From positions 1,054,001 through 1,118,000 of the forward strand of contig NZ_CP041040.1 in the NCBI RefSeq assembly GCF_006385575.1: a DNA stretch of 64,000 bases, in the 5' to 3' direction. Source of the stretch: Microbacterium foliorum. GTDB taxonomy: Bacteria; Actinomycetota; Actinomycetes; Actinomycetales; Microbacteriaceae. The notes beneath the pieces were generated by a model. That model saw only the letters and a program-made list of their open reading frames with translations. It was not told the DNA's origin and made no database searches. Shown piece by piece: positions 27,484-36,082 of this stretch. Within the stretch, counting starts at the first letter, position 1, and every line of letters starts with the position of its first letter. The position numbers and the translations under genes are program-made.

Positions 27484-28330
27484 CCCACACCTCCTTGCGC
27501 TGCGTCCACAGGAGCAGGACGACGATGAACAGGAACGGGAGGAAGTTGCGCACCAGCGCGACCTCGTCGATCTGCGCGACGAGACCGCCGAGCACACCGA
27601 GCACGACTCCGCCGACGACGGCGAGGTCGAGTCGGCGGAAGCCGCCGAGCAGCGCGGCGGCCGCGGCGGGGACGATGAGCATCGCGAGGCTGGTCGCGTC
27701 GTTCGACTGCGACGGCGCGATGATCATGATCGCGATCGCGCTGATCACGCCGGTGACGAACCACACGGCGATCGACAGCGGACGCGATCGGATACCGAGC
27801 AGCTCGGCGGTCGTCGGCCGCTCCGACAGTGCGCGCAGCTGCGTGCCGACTCGCGTGCGGCGCAGGACGATCCGCACCGCGACCGCGGTCACGATCGCCA
27901 TGACGACCGTGGCGATCGTCACCTGACTGATCACGACCCCGCCGAGGGAGAACGCGGGGCCGGCGATGATCGGCGTGAACGGCTGCGGCTTGTTGCCGAA
28001 CAGGATGAACGACATCGAGATCAGCAGCAGCAGGGGACCGACGGTCATCGCCGATCGGGTGGTGGTGGAGGCCTCGGAGAGCCAGGTCGCGGCGATCCAT
28101 CCGATCGCGGCGGAGAGGATGCCGCCGACGAGCACGCCGAGCACCGACCCGAGCCAGATCGGCAGCCCCAGTTCGCCGACGAACCATACGGCGCTGAAGG
28201 CGCCGAACATCCCGGTCGCGGCCTGAGCGAAGTTGACGACCCGCACGAGGCGGGACATCAGTGTCAAGCACACTCCGAGGACCGCATAGAGACCGCCGGC
28301 AGCGAGACCGGCGATGGCGCCTTGCAGCAT
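27470..28330 (-). CDS. livH: HAAT ABC transporter permease, LivH type
   Basis: A 286-residue integral membrane protein with about eight helices. The family opening GLAAGGLYAVLGVCLTLMSRLVRVVNFAQ is visible in pieces, and RALSERPTTAELLGI is the cytoplasmic loop that contacts the ATPase. It pairs with the LivM half of the next gene to form the pore. It is separated from livK by a 72-base gap holding a strong hairpin, which probably lowers its expression relative to the binding protein. Confidence 0.9.
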   Translation of the reverse strand: MLQGAIAGLAAGGLYAVLGVCLTLMSRLVRVVNFAQAATGMFGAFSAVWFVGELGLPIWLGSVLGVLVGGILSAAIGWIAATWLSEASTTTRSAMTVGPLLLLISMSFILFGNKPQPFTPIIAGPAFSLGGVVISQVTIATVVMAIVTAVAVRIVLRRTRVGTQLRALSERPTTAELLGIRSRPLSIAVWFVTGVISAIAIMIIAPSQSNDATSLAMLIVPAAAAALLGGFRRLDLAVVGGVVLGVLGGLVAQIDEVALVRNFLPFLFIVVLLLWTQRKEVWDAAR

Positions 28331-28362
28331 GAGGCGTCCTTTCTGGTGTGAGGGGAGGAGAA

Positions 28363-28392
28363 CCTGCCGCCGAGAATGCGCTCGGCGGCAGG
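28363..28392 (-). promoter_or_regulatory. Intercistronic hairpin between livK and livH
   Basis: CCTGCCGCCGAG and CTCGGCGGCAGG form a perfect 12-bp stem with a six-base loop, 10 bases after the livK stop and before livH. Such hairpins commonly protect the binding-protein mRNA or cause partial termination, giving excess binding protein. Confidence 0.7.
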
Positions 28393-28402
28393 CGAGGTGC
28401 GG

Positions 28403-29572
28403 CTACTCGCCGATGCGGAGCCAGTCGTCGGCGACCTTCTCCCAGGCATTCGTGCCGGATTCGAGGACGATCGGCCAGCCGGCGGTGTTCTGCGTGCCGA
28501 AGGCGTAGGGGGTTCCGACCATCGGGTTCTCGATGGGGTCCATCCCTCGCAGCGCCTCGGTGACCGTCTCGCGTGTGATGTCACCGTCCATGCCCTCGAG
28601 CACCTCGATGAAGTAGGTCGCCGCGAGGTATCCGCCCTGGCTGAACGAGGTGAGCGGGATGTCGTTGGCCTCCATCAGCTCGCGCCAGTCGGCGTTGATC
28701 TCGTCGTCGTCAGTGAAGGGGTAGAACTCGGCCGGGACGTAGATGCCGGCACCCGCATCGTCGATCGCCTCCGCGAAGTTCTCGCTGTAGACGCTGGTCA
28801 GGTAGAGCCAGGTCACGTCGTCCCAGCCCTGGGCGTTGGCGGCCTTGACCTGGCCGATCGCGTCGGGTTCGACGGGGTTGATCGCGAGCGCTTTGCACCC
28901 CTGCTCGCGGGCTTTCACGATGTAGGGCGTGTAGTCCGAGGCGCCGTAGGGCACGGTGTCGTCGACGTACTTCGGCTCCTTGCCGGTGATCTCGGTCCAC
29001 TTGTCGATCGCGGCCTGGTAGGTCGGGCGCGTGGAGCCCGCGATCTCGAGCAGGATACAGATGTCGTCGAGGCCGAGCACCTCCGAGCCGTATTGCAGGG
29101 TGAGGGTCATGTCGTTGAACGGACCGACATTCGCCGGCGAGATGTTGTCGCTGGCGAAGCACCCGGTGTCGACCCCGATGCCCGGGAGCGACAGGATCTC
29201 CTCCTGCTCGTAGTACTTCGCGTTGATCTCGCACTCGATCAGGCTGGCGGAGCCGACCAGCGCGACGGCACCGTCGCTGCCGACCAGCTCACGGGCGGAT
29301 GCCGTCGCGGTCGCCGGGTCTCCCTTGTCGTCGAGGGTCTTGTACTCGATGGTGCGTCCGTCCAGGCCTCCGGCCTCGTTGAACGCGTCGAACACGGCGG
29401 CCGCTGCGAGGGATGCCTCGGGGAACGTCGCCGGGCCGCTGATCGTATTCACGGAGCCGACGACGATGGGGGCCCCTTCGCCGCCTCCGCTGCCGTCTCC
29501 GCCGGCGCAGCCGGCCAGGGTGAGGGCTGCCACGGCGATGAGCGCCGCAGTGCCGGATACTCGCTTGTTCAT
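28403..29572 (-). CDS. HAAT ABC transporter substrate-binding lipoprotein (LivK-like)
   Basis: A 389-residue exported binding protein. The signal peptide ends in the lipobox LTLAGC, followed by a Gly-rich spacer and a type I periplasmic-binding fold (VGSVNTISGPATFPEA, GGLDGRTIEYKTLDDKGDP, ALVGSASLIECEI). It delivers substrate to LivH/LivM. The pocket cannot be assigned by eye; relatives bind branched-chain amino acids, amides or aromatic acids. The ATG at 29572 is preferred, since the longer ORF has no signal peptide. It sits downstream of the SnoaL-like and MoaF-like genes in the same direction. Confidence 0.9.
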   Translation of the reverse strand: MNKRVSGTAALIAVAALTLAGCAGGDGSGGGEGAPIVVGSVNTISGPATFPEASLAAAAVFDAFNEAGGLDGRTIEYKTLDDKGDPATATASARELVGSDGAVALVGSASLIECEINAKYYEQEEILSLPGIGVDTGCFASDNISPANVGPFNDMTLTLQYGSEVLGLDDICILLEIAGSTRPTYQAAIDKWTEITGKEPKYVDDTVPYGASDYTPYIVKAREQGCKALAINPVEPDAIGQVKAANAQGWDDVTWLYLTSVYSENFAEAIDDAGAGIYVPAEFYPFTDDDEINADWRELMEANDIPLTSFSQGGYLAATYFIEVLEGMDGDITRETVTEALRGMDPIENPMVGTPYAFGTQNTAGWPIVLESGTNAWEKVADDWLRIGE

Positions 29573-29610
29573 GTGATTCCTGCCTCTCGTGTGCGTGGTG
29601 ACTGCTGTGG

Positions 29611-30000
29611 TCAGTCGCGCAGTGCGCGGTTGACCAGTTCGGTGTCGGTGAACTGCTCGAACGCGACGACCCGGTGCTCGGTCAGGCGCCAGACGTGCGC
29701 GACGCGGGCGGCGAAGAATCGGCCGGTCGCTCGGTACGTACCCGAGTAGGTGCCGATGCCCACGACGACGTCTCCGCCGTCGATGACCTCGTCGATCGCG
29801 ACCGTGTAGTCGTCCCACTCGTCTTGGATGCGCTGGAAGACACCGGCAGCGACCGCATCCGGTCCCAGGTACGTGCCGGCGTAGGGGAAGCCGGCGGCCT
29901 CGGTCCAGCTCACGTCGTCGGCGAGGGGCGCCAGCATGCCGTCGAGGTCACCCCGGTCGCTGGCCGCGTAGTGCGCTGTGATGATGTCTGCGTTGCTCAT
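29611..30000 (-). CDS. SnoaL-like / ketosteroid-isomerase-fold protein
   Basis: A 129-residue NTF2-fold protein. The N-terminal helix HYAASDRGDLDGMLAPLADDVSW and the cone strands AHVWRLTEHRVVAFEQFTD are typical of SnoaL-like polyketide-cyclase or isomerase relatives. Catalytic Asp/His assignments are uncertain. GGAAGG before the ATG at 30000 fixes the start. Its place between a MoaF-like gene and livK suggests it acts on the imported compound or its product. Confidence 0.82.
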   Translation of the reverse strand: MSNADIITAHYAASDRGDLDGMLAPLADDVSWTEAAGFPYAGTYLGPDAVAAGVFQRIQDEWDDYTVAIDEVIDGGDVVVGIGTYSGTYRATGRFFAARVAHVWRLTEHRVVAFEQFTDTELVNRALRD

Positions 30001-30029
30001 GGGAGTCCTTCCTGAAGGGCGTCGTCGGC

Positions 30030-30821
30030 TCAGACGGGCTGTGCGTCGGGGTAGTCGACGGACCCGAGCGGATAGATGTGACCGCCGCCGCGCGAGTGCT
30101 CGGCGTCGCCGTCGCCGTTGAGGCCGAGGAAGATCCCGGTCGTCATCAGCTGATAGCCGAGGTCGTGCAGCCAGACGCTGGCGACGGCGATGCGGAACTC
30201 GCGGAAGCAGAACAGGTAGAGGCCGTCGGCGAACTTCCAGACGGTCGAGAGGTCCATGTCGCCGTGCCCCCGCTGCACACCCTCCAGGCACTGCCACGCA
30301 TAGCGCTGGCTCGAGACGTAGACGTGCTCGTAGAGGTGGTGCGGGCTGTAGCGGTAGACGTTGCGCTTGCCGATCAGGTCTCGGCTCGGCCCCGGCACCT
30401 CGCCCGTCGCGGCGCCGCCGTCGGTGGTCGCCGCCCAGAAGTCCTGGCCGACCTGCGGGGTGCCCTCGACGGACTCGGCCGCGATCCGCGACCGCACGAC
30501 GGTCGCCCGGTGCGTCGTGGTCGAGTAGACGATCGTGATCGCCTCCCGCTCCCGGCTCTCGAGCGGGATGTTCACGAAGACGACGTCACCGCGCACCGCC
30601 ACGGCGTCGTACGGGTCGGTGCCGGAAGCCCCTAGCCCCGCCCATGTGACGGCGACGGCATCGAAGTCGAGGGCGAGCGTGGACTCGTCGTCGAGTGTGA
30701 GGACGAGCGAGGTGCCGTTCAGAGAAGCGTTCGGCAGCCGGAACGTGTCGATGCCCGCGGCGAACTCGTCGTACGTGCGCCATTCGTCGAGGGCGGAATC
30801 GGTCGTGACAGGGGCAGTCAT
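30030..30821 (-). CDS. MoaF-family protein (second of two in the window)
   Basis: A 263-residue protein related to the one at 18174-19013. Both share the block LYEHVYVSSQRYAWQCLEG here and AYEHVYLSERWYSWQCLAG there, each followed by an acidic turn. Overall identity is low outside this core, so they are old paralogues rather than a recent copy. AGGA precedes the ATG at 30821; upstream in-frame ATGs lack an SD. It is the first structural gene after the AraC/FeaR-like regulator and heads the operon with the SnoaL-like and Liv-type importer genes. Confidence 0.75.
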   Translation of the reverse strand: MTAPVTTDSALDEWRTYDEFAAGIDTFRLPNASLNGTSLVLTLDDESTLALDFDAVAVTWAGLGASGTDPYDAVAVRGDVVFVNIPLESREREAITIVYSTTTHRATVVRSRIAAESVEGTPQVGQDFWAATTDGGAATGEVPGPSRDLIGKRNVYRYSPHHLYEHVYVSSQRYAWQCLEGVQRGHGDMDLSTVWKFADGLYLFCFREFRIAVASVWLHDLGYQLMTTGIFLGLNGDGDAEHSRGGGHIYPLGSVDYPDAQPV

Positions 30822-31031
30822 GGGGGTCCTGACGTCGCATCCAGCGGAGCATCCTCGCTCCGGGCATCGCGTCATCGCGGTGCGCTTGCCCCATGCTCCG
30901 GCGGCGCACGGCATCCGCTCAAGAGAAGCGACGCCATCGCGCGCCGACAGTCAACCGGCGTGCCCTGCAGAGCAAGGACACATCAGTCGGACCCGCCGGA
31001 GACGCCTTGCGGGTGCGAGCTCAGCGCTCGT

Positions 31032-31988
31032 TCAGTGCGCGGCGCGGTACTCGCTCGGAGAGATCCCGAACGCGGATTTGAATGCGCGGCTGAAGTGCGC
31101 TGCGTCGACGAAGCCCCAGCGCGCCGCGATCGCGGCGACGGGACGATCGGCGAGCATCGGGTCGAGCAGATCACGCCGGCACTGCTCGAGGCGGCGCGTG
31201 CGGATCCACGTCGAGACGGTGACGCCCTGCTCCTGGAACAGCCCGTGCAGGTGGCGGGTCGAGATGAAGTGCGCCGATGCGATGGTCGCGGGTCCGAGAT
31301 CGGTCGAGGCGAGGTTGCGGTCGATGTACGAGCGGATGCGCTGCACGAGAGCACGATGAGGGTCGGCCGAGACTCCGTCGAGGCCGAGTTCGCGCGTGAA
31401 CACCGTCGTGACGAGGTCGAGGGCGCTGTGCGCCAATCGGGCCCCCGTCGTGCCGGCGAGCTGATCGAGGTTGCCGGCGAGCTGGGTGAGATAGGGCACG
31501 ACCATCCCGCCGAGGCCGCCCTGACCGGAGATGCGCACAGCGGTGAGCTGCCCGATCATGTCGGAGGGGAGGCTGATCAGATGCTTCGGGAACATCACGA
31601 CCATCGTGCGGAAGTCGTCGTCGAACACCAGGGAGTATGGCCGGTCGGTGTCATAGACCGCGAGGTCTCCGGCCTGGAGCACGGCTTCCCGGTCGTCCTG
31701 GATCAGCAGCCCGGTGCCGGCGAGCATGAGGCTGAGCTTGAAGTACGAACGGTCGCTGCGCGCGATGAGCTCGGGCGTCCGCTCCACGACATGGGATGTG
31801 GCGCGCACCTCGTTCACGTGCACCTCGTCGACCGACGCCCCGCGGATGATCCCGCGGAAGTGGTCGGGCCCTGCCGTCGACACCTGCAGTGGCACGAAGG
31901 ATTCCGAGACGGCGGCCCGGAACTCGCTGATGTTGCGCGCGACGAGAGTCGACACCGATTCGGCGGGGGCGGCGGCTGCACCGTTCAT
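31032..31988 (-). CDS. AraC-family regulator (FeaR/NphR-like)
   Basis: A 318-residue activator. The N-terminal sensor resembles the AraC-binding-like domain of FeaR and NphR (DEVHVNEVRATSHVV, AGDLAVYDTDRPYSLVF). The C-terminal double HTH ends in GFVDAAHFSRAFKSAFGISPSEYR. FeaR activates amine-oxidase and aldehyde-dehydrogenase genes of phenylethylamine catabolism, which fits the MoaF-like gene next in line and the copper amine oxidase 4 kb away. The inducer is not known. A 210-base gap follows it before the MoaF-like gene, room for its own operator; I could not define one. Confidence 0.88.
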   Translation of the reverse strand: MNGAAAAPAESVSTLVARNISEFRAAVSESFVPLQVSTAGPDHFRGIIRGASVDEVHVNEVRATSHVVERTPELIARSDRSYFKLSLMLAGTGLLIQDDREAVLQAGDLAVYDTDRPYSLVFDDDFRTMVVMFPKHLISLPSDMIGQLTAVRISGQGGLGGMVVPYLTQLAGNLDQLAGTTGARLAHSALDLVTTVFTRELGLDGVSADPHRALVQRIRSYIDRNLASTDLGPATIASAHFISTRHLHGLFQEQGVTVSTWIRTRRLEQCRRDLLDPMLADRPVAAIAARWGFVDAAHFSRAFKSAFGISPSEYRAAH

Positions 31989-32100
31989 GAATGATCACCT
32001 CGGGTGGTGGAACGACGACGTTGTATACGATCCGTGCCGTGATGCTATCACCGGCGCGGTCCGGAGGGCGAGGCTTCTATGATGTGGGCGGAGGCCAGCG

Positions 32101-33207
32101 ATGCGATATCTGGGCGAGAAGGTCGTGCAGGTCCTGCGTCAGCTGCGGGGACCCGACACGGCGGATGCGGTGTTCGAGGCCACCGCGCTCATCGTCGGGG
32201 CGGTGTTCTTGCTGCTCGGGTTCGCGATCGGGTGGCCGGTCTTCTGGGGCCAGGAGATGGCGATCAGCGGCACCGGCTCGATCGGCGCTTTCGCGGCGTA
32301 CGGGGGTGCGATCACCGCCGTGCTGGCCTTCGCGCTCGGCCGCCTCGTCGTCAGGCCCGCGACGGTCGCGCCCGACGGCACCCGCGATGGATTCAGCGTT
32401 CCGGGTGATCGGCTGCGCTGGTACGACCTGACCGCGATCGCCTTCGCGCATGCGGCGATCGCCTATCTGGGGTGGCTGGGCATCGCCGAGCTGCTCGAGC
32501 GCAGTTTCACCGGAGCCCCGGTCTTCGCCTTCCCCGGAGCGATCCTGGTGGCTGTGGCGTTCGCGCTCACCGCCTACGTGACGTTCCTCAGCGCCGTCGC
32601 GCTCACGCCGACGGTGCTGTCGCTCGTGCTCGCGGTGTTCCTGGTGGTCGGCGCCTTCGCCGCGATGCTCGCCTCCAGCGACGTGTACTGGTGGCAGGAC
32701 AACCTCTCGGCCCTCGGCATGAGCACCAACAGCGCTTCGGCCGCTTTCAACGTCAAACTGATCATCGCCGGCGTCATGGTCACGACGATCGCGCGCTACG
32801 CCACCGCGGGGCTGCCGGTGGATGACCCGATCGATCGGCGCGGCCGCTTCCTGGTGCGCGGCGGTCTGATCCTGATGGGCATCTTCCTCGCGTGTGTCGG
32901 GATCTTCCCGGTCGATGAGTTCTTCCTCGTGCACAACACGGTGGCCACCGGCATGGTCGTCGTGTTCGCGGTCGTCGTGGTGGGTCTGCCCTGGTTCCTG
33001 CGCACGATCCCTCGGGTCTTCGTGGCGTTGGGCTGGGCTTACGTGCTGGTGATCATCCTGCTCGCGTCGTTCTTCGCGGTCGGCTACTACAACCTCACGG
33101 CGGTCGAGCTGATCGCTGCCGTGCTGATCTTCAGCTGGATCATCGTGTTCCTGCGGACGGCCGGGTCGGTCGATCCTGCACGTCGGCACGAGCCGGTGTC
33201 GGCCTGA
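32101..33207 (+). CDS. Multi-pass membrane protein, DUF998-like
   Basis: A 368-residue protein with about nine to ten hydrophobic helices and short loops. The segment FLACVGIFPVDEFFLVHNTVATGMV, with an acidic residue and His between helices, and the central YWWQDNLSALGM recall DUF998-type proteins of unknown function. GGAGG six to seven bases before the ATG supports the start. It is divergent from the AraC gene and convergent with the RpiR gene, with no clear functional partner. Confidence 0.72.
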   Translation: MRYLGEKVVQVLRQLRGPDTADAVFEATALIVGAVFLLLGFAIGWPVFWGQEMAISGTGSIGAFAAYGGAITAVLAFALGRLVVRPATVAPDGTRDGFSVPGDRLRWYDLTAIAFAHAAIAYLGWLGIAELLERSFTGAPVFAFPGAILVAVAFALTAYVTFLSAVALTPTVLSLVLAVFLVVGAFAAMLASSDVYWWQDNLSALGMSTNSASAAFNVKLIIAGVMVTTIARYATAGLPVDDPIDRRGRFLVRGGLILMGIFLACVGIFPVDEFFLVHNTVATGMVVVFAVVVVGLPWFLRTIPRVFVALGWAYVLVIILLASFFAVGYYNLTAVELIAAVLIFSWIIVFLRTAGSVDPARRHEPVSA

Positions 33208-33217
33208 GATCAGACCT

Positions 33218-34072
33218 TCAGCGCAGCGGCTGCGTGGCGTCGGCGGTGCGCTGGAGCGCGTGGACGGTGTGCGCATGCCGGCGCTGAGCGACACCGACGA
33301 ACAGGCAGTCGACGACGGCGAGCTGTGCGATCCGGCTCACCATCGCCCCGGCGCGCAGTCGCGGCTCACGGGCACGAGTGAGCAGGGCGTGGTCACAGCT
33401 CTCGGTGACGGGTGACGATGACCCTCCCGTGACGCCGATCGTGACGCCCGCCGCGGCCCGCGCGGTCTGCAGGAAGTGCACGGTCTCACGGGTCGTTCCC
33501 GAGTGCGAGAAGCCGATCGCCACGGTCTTCCTGGCTCCGAGCGACGCTGCGGCGCTCGCCTCGTGCGAGTCGGTGAGCACGATCGCCGCATGCCCGATGC
33601 GGAGCAGCTTGCGGCCGAGGTCGGCGGCCGCCTGTCCGCTCGCGCCGATGCCGAAGAGCAGCACGCGATCGGCGTCGTCGATCGCCTCGACCGCGGCCGC
33701 GAGGCTGTCGTAGTCGAGGTTCGCGATGGTCTCCTCGATGGCCAGCAGCTCGAGCGCGGCGACCTTCGCCGTCGCCTCACGCAGCGTGTCGGCCGCGGAG
33801 ATCTCGGAGCCGAAACCGGATGCTGCAGGGAACTGCACCGATTCGCGGCCGAGCTCGGTGGCCAGCGCCATTCGCAGCGCGGCGTAGCCGTTCACGCCGA
33901 TGGCGCGGCAGAAGCGGACGACCGAGGCCACCGACGTGTCGCATCGGGCAGCGATCTCGGTGATCGTGCTGTCGACGACGATGGTCGGATCGTCGGCGAT
34001 CGTCCGAGCGACGCGTGCCAGCGACGGTGGCAGCTTCTCGGCTGCTGAGGCGATCGTCGTCTGGATGCTCAT
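33218..34072 (-). CDS. RpiR-family regulator (MurR-like)
   Basis: A 284-residue protein. The N-terminal RpiR HTH shows STITEIAARCDTSVASVVRFCRAIGV in parts, and the C-terminal SIS domain binds a sugar phosphate (VLLFGIGASGQAAADL, AIGFSHSGTTRETV). AGGAG precedes the ATG at 34072. It is divergent from the MurK-like kinase and MurQ genes, the arrangement seen for MurR, whose ligand is N-acetylmuramate 6-phosphate. A candidate operator lies in the 79-base gap. Confidence 0.88.
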   Translation of the reverse strand: MSIQTTIASAAEKLPPSLARVARTIADDPTIVVDSTITEIAARCDTSVASVVRFCRAIGVNGYAALRMALATELGRESVQFPAASGFGSEISAADTLREATAKVAALELLAIEETIANLDYDSLAAAVEAIDDADRVLLFGIGASGQAAADLGRKLLRIGHAAIVLTDSHEASAAASLGARKTVAIGFSHSGTTRETVHFLQTARAAAGVTIGVTGGSSSPVTESCDHALLTRAREPRLRAGAMVSRIAQLAVVDCLFVGVAQRRHAHTVHALQRTADATQPLR

Positions 34073-34106
34073 GGCGCTCCTGGCGTGAGGGCGGGTTTCG
34101 GGCGTG

Positions 34107-34121
34107 TGAACAATTCTTTCA
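34107..34121. promoter_or_regulatory. Candidate RpiR/MurR operator
   Basis: TGAACAATTCTTTCA, an imperfect palindrome with TGAA/TTCA arms, is centred in the gap between the divergent rpiR and kinase genes. RpiR regulators often bind TGAAA/TTTCA-type sites. No second copy was seen. Confidence 0.45.
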
Positions 34122-34151
34122 TGCACGAGGGCTGATGCGTAGACTATTTCC

Positions 34152-35078
34152 ATGTCTTCTCCGCGCGCCCTCGTCGCCGTCGATCTCGGCAAATCGCGAT
34201 GCCGTGCGGTGACCTCCAGGCCGCGGGGCGCGGACGATCACGCCGCTCACCGCCGACCCGTGTACGACGGCATCGGGGCGCCCGGCCTCGCGGCCGCAGA
34301 CGGCGTCGCCGCAGCACTCGCCGCGATCCTTCCGTTGAAGGAACGCCTCGATGAGTCGGTCTCGGCCGTCTCGGTGGGCGCTGCGGGAGCCTGGGCCGCC
34401 CCCGAGGCCGCGTCAGAGCTGGCGCACGGCCTCGCCGACGCATTCCAGGCGCCGGTCGCGGTGACCTCTGACGTCGTGTCCGCGCATGCGGGAGCGCTCG
34501 ACGGCGGGGCAGGAGTGCTCCTGATCGCCGGTACCGGTGCAGCGGCCCTCGGCATCGACGACGAGGTGGCCACCCTCGTCGACGGATGGGGTCCAGAGCT
34601 GGGCGACTTCGGCAGCGGATCCTGGTTCGGGCGCGAGGCGCTGCGTGCTGTCCTCCGCGCCTCGGCCGGCCTCGCACCCTCGACAGCACTCACGGATGCG
34701 GTGGCCCCGACGATCGGCGGCCCCGCCGCGATCCCCGCCTGGCTCTCGTCCGGCGGTGCCCTGCCTCGGCGCCTCGCGACCCTGGCGCCGCTGGTGCTCG
34801 ATGCGGCAGAGAGCGGCGATCCCGTCTCGGCGCAGATCGTCGCCGAGGGAGTCGGCCTTCTCATCGCGTCGGCCGTCGCCGCGTCTTCGGGCAGCCATGA
34901 TGTCGCCCTCCACGGCGGGCTCACGGAACACGTCTGGTTCCGCGCAGCCCTCGACCAGGAGCTGCGTGCCGCCGGCCGCACTGTCGTCGTCTCTGTCGGT
35001 GATGCCCTCGACGGAGCGCTCCTGCTCGCGGAGCGCACTGATCTTCCCCATGAAAGGTTCGTGCATCGTGCCGAATGA
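34152..35078 (+). CDS. BadF/BadG-type amino-sugar kinase (MurK/NagK-like)
   Basis: A 308-residue ASKHA-fold ATPase. Phosphate 1 is VAVDLGKSRCRAV, phosphate 2 is VLLIAGTGAAALGI, and the conserved GWGPELGDFGSGSWFGREALR is the family hallmark. It probably phosphorylates N-acetylmuramate and/or N-acetylglucosamine recovered from the cell wall, feeding MurQ encoded by the next gene. It overlaps the murQ reading frame by about 11 bases if murQ starts at 35068. Confidence 0.87.
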   Translation: MSSPRALVAVDLGKSRCRAVTSRPRGADDHAAHRRPVYDGIGAPGLAAADGVAAALAAILPLKERLDESVSAVSVGAAGAWAAPEAASELAHGLADAFQAPVAVTSDVVSAHAGALDGGAGVLLIAGTGAAALGIDDEVATLVDGWGPELGDFGSGSWFGREALRAVLRASAGLAPSTALTDAVAPTIGGPAAIPAWLSSGGALPRRLATLAPLVLDAAESGDPVSAQIVAEGVGLLIASAVAASSGSHDVALHGGLTEHVWFRAALDQELRAAGRTVVVSVGDALDGALLLAERTDLPHERFVHRAE

Positions 35079-36003
35079 ACACGCCAGACTGACCGCGCTC
35101 CTCGACGTCCTCTCGACGCTCGGCACGGAGGCGTCGACGACAGAGCGGGGCGATCTCGACCTGCTCGAGACTGCCGAGCTCGTGCGGCGCATGAACGCAG
35201 AGGACCACCGCGTCCCGACCGCCGTCGGCGAGCGGAGCGCGGAGATCGCCTCGGCCGTCGACGGCATCACCGAGCGTTTCCGCGCCGGCGGGCGTCTCAT
35301 CTACCTCGGAGCGGGCACCGCGGGTCGCGTCGGAGTGCTCGACGCCAGTGAATGCCCGCCGACCTTCGGCACGGACCCCTCGATGGTCGTGGGACTGATC
35401 GCCGGGGGCGAGACGGCGATCCGCGCTGCGGTCGAGAACGCCGAGGACGACGGCGAGGCTGCGGCGACCTCGCTGCGGGAACTCACGCTCACCGAGCGCG
35501 ACACGGTCGTCGGCATCTCGGCGTCGGGTCGCACGCCGTACGTCGTGGGCGGCCTCGAGTTCGCGCGGAGCGTCGGCGCGCTCACCGTCGCGATCGCCTC
35601 GAACCCGGCATCCGAGATCGGTGCCGTCGCCGAGATCGCGATCGAGGTCGTCACCGGACCCGAGTTCATCTCGGGGTCGACGCGGCTGAAGTCGGGGACG
35701 GCGCAGAAGCTCGTCGTCAACATGCTCACCACCCTGTCGATGATCAAGCTCGGCAAGACGCACCACGGTGTGATGGTCGACCTGCTGGCCACGAACGAGA
35801 AGCTGCACGCGCGCTCGATCCGCACGGTCACCGAGCTCACCGGCGCCGGGGTCGACGAGGCCTCCGAGGCTCTGGATGCGGCCGGCGGCTCTGTGAAGCT
35901 CGCGATCCTGATGATCTCCACGGGGGCATCCGCAGACGCCGCGGCTCGCGCGCTCGACGAGGCCGACGGAATCCTGCGCGTCGCGATCGCCCGACTCTCT
36001 TGA
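35068..36003 (+). CDS. murQ: N-acetylmuramic acid 6-phosphate etherase
   Basis: A 311-residue lyase that removes lactate from MurNAc-6-P to give GlcNAc-6-P. The SIS domain shows RLIYLGAGTAGRVGVLDASECPPTF, VVGISASGRTPYVVG and ATNEKLHARSIRTV, all strong MurQ signatures; the acid/base Glu is in the region of ASECPPTF. The GTG at 35068 (AAAGG ten bases upstream) is preferred, but the in-frame ATG at 35050 is possible. With the kinase and RpiR regulator it forms a cell-wall recycling module; no MurNAc PTS is present here. Confidence 0.93.
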   Translation: MPNEHARLTALLDVLSTLGTEASTTERGDLDLLETAELVRRMNAEDHRVPTAVGERSAEIASAVDGITERFRAGGRLIYLGAGTAGRVGVLDASECPPTFGTDPSMVVGLIAGGETAIRAAVENAEDDGEAAATSLRELTLTERDTVVGISASGRTPYVVGGLEFARSVGALTVAIASNPASEIGAVAEIAIEVVTGPEFISGSTRLKSGTAQKLVVNMLTTLSMIKLGKTHHGVMVDLLATNEKLHARSIRTVTELTGAGVDEASEALDAAGGSVKLAILMISTGASADAAARALDEADGILRVAIARLS

Positions 36004-36082
36004 GGGGCACGTTCGCCGCGTGCTTCCGTCAGGGGCTGCCCGATGACGACGACCCGCTCACCTCCGACAGCGACGCCGACAC

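Noticed and set aside
35050..35067. Upstream ATG as murQ start
   Set aside because: No ribosome binding site at a useful distance; the GTG at 35068 has AAAGG ten bases ahead. The ATG cannot be fully excluded.
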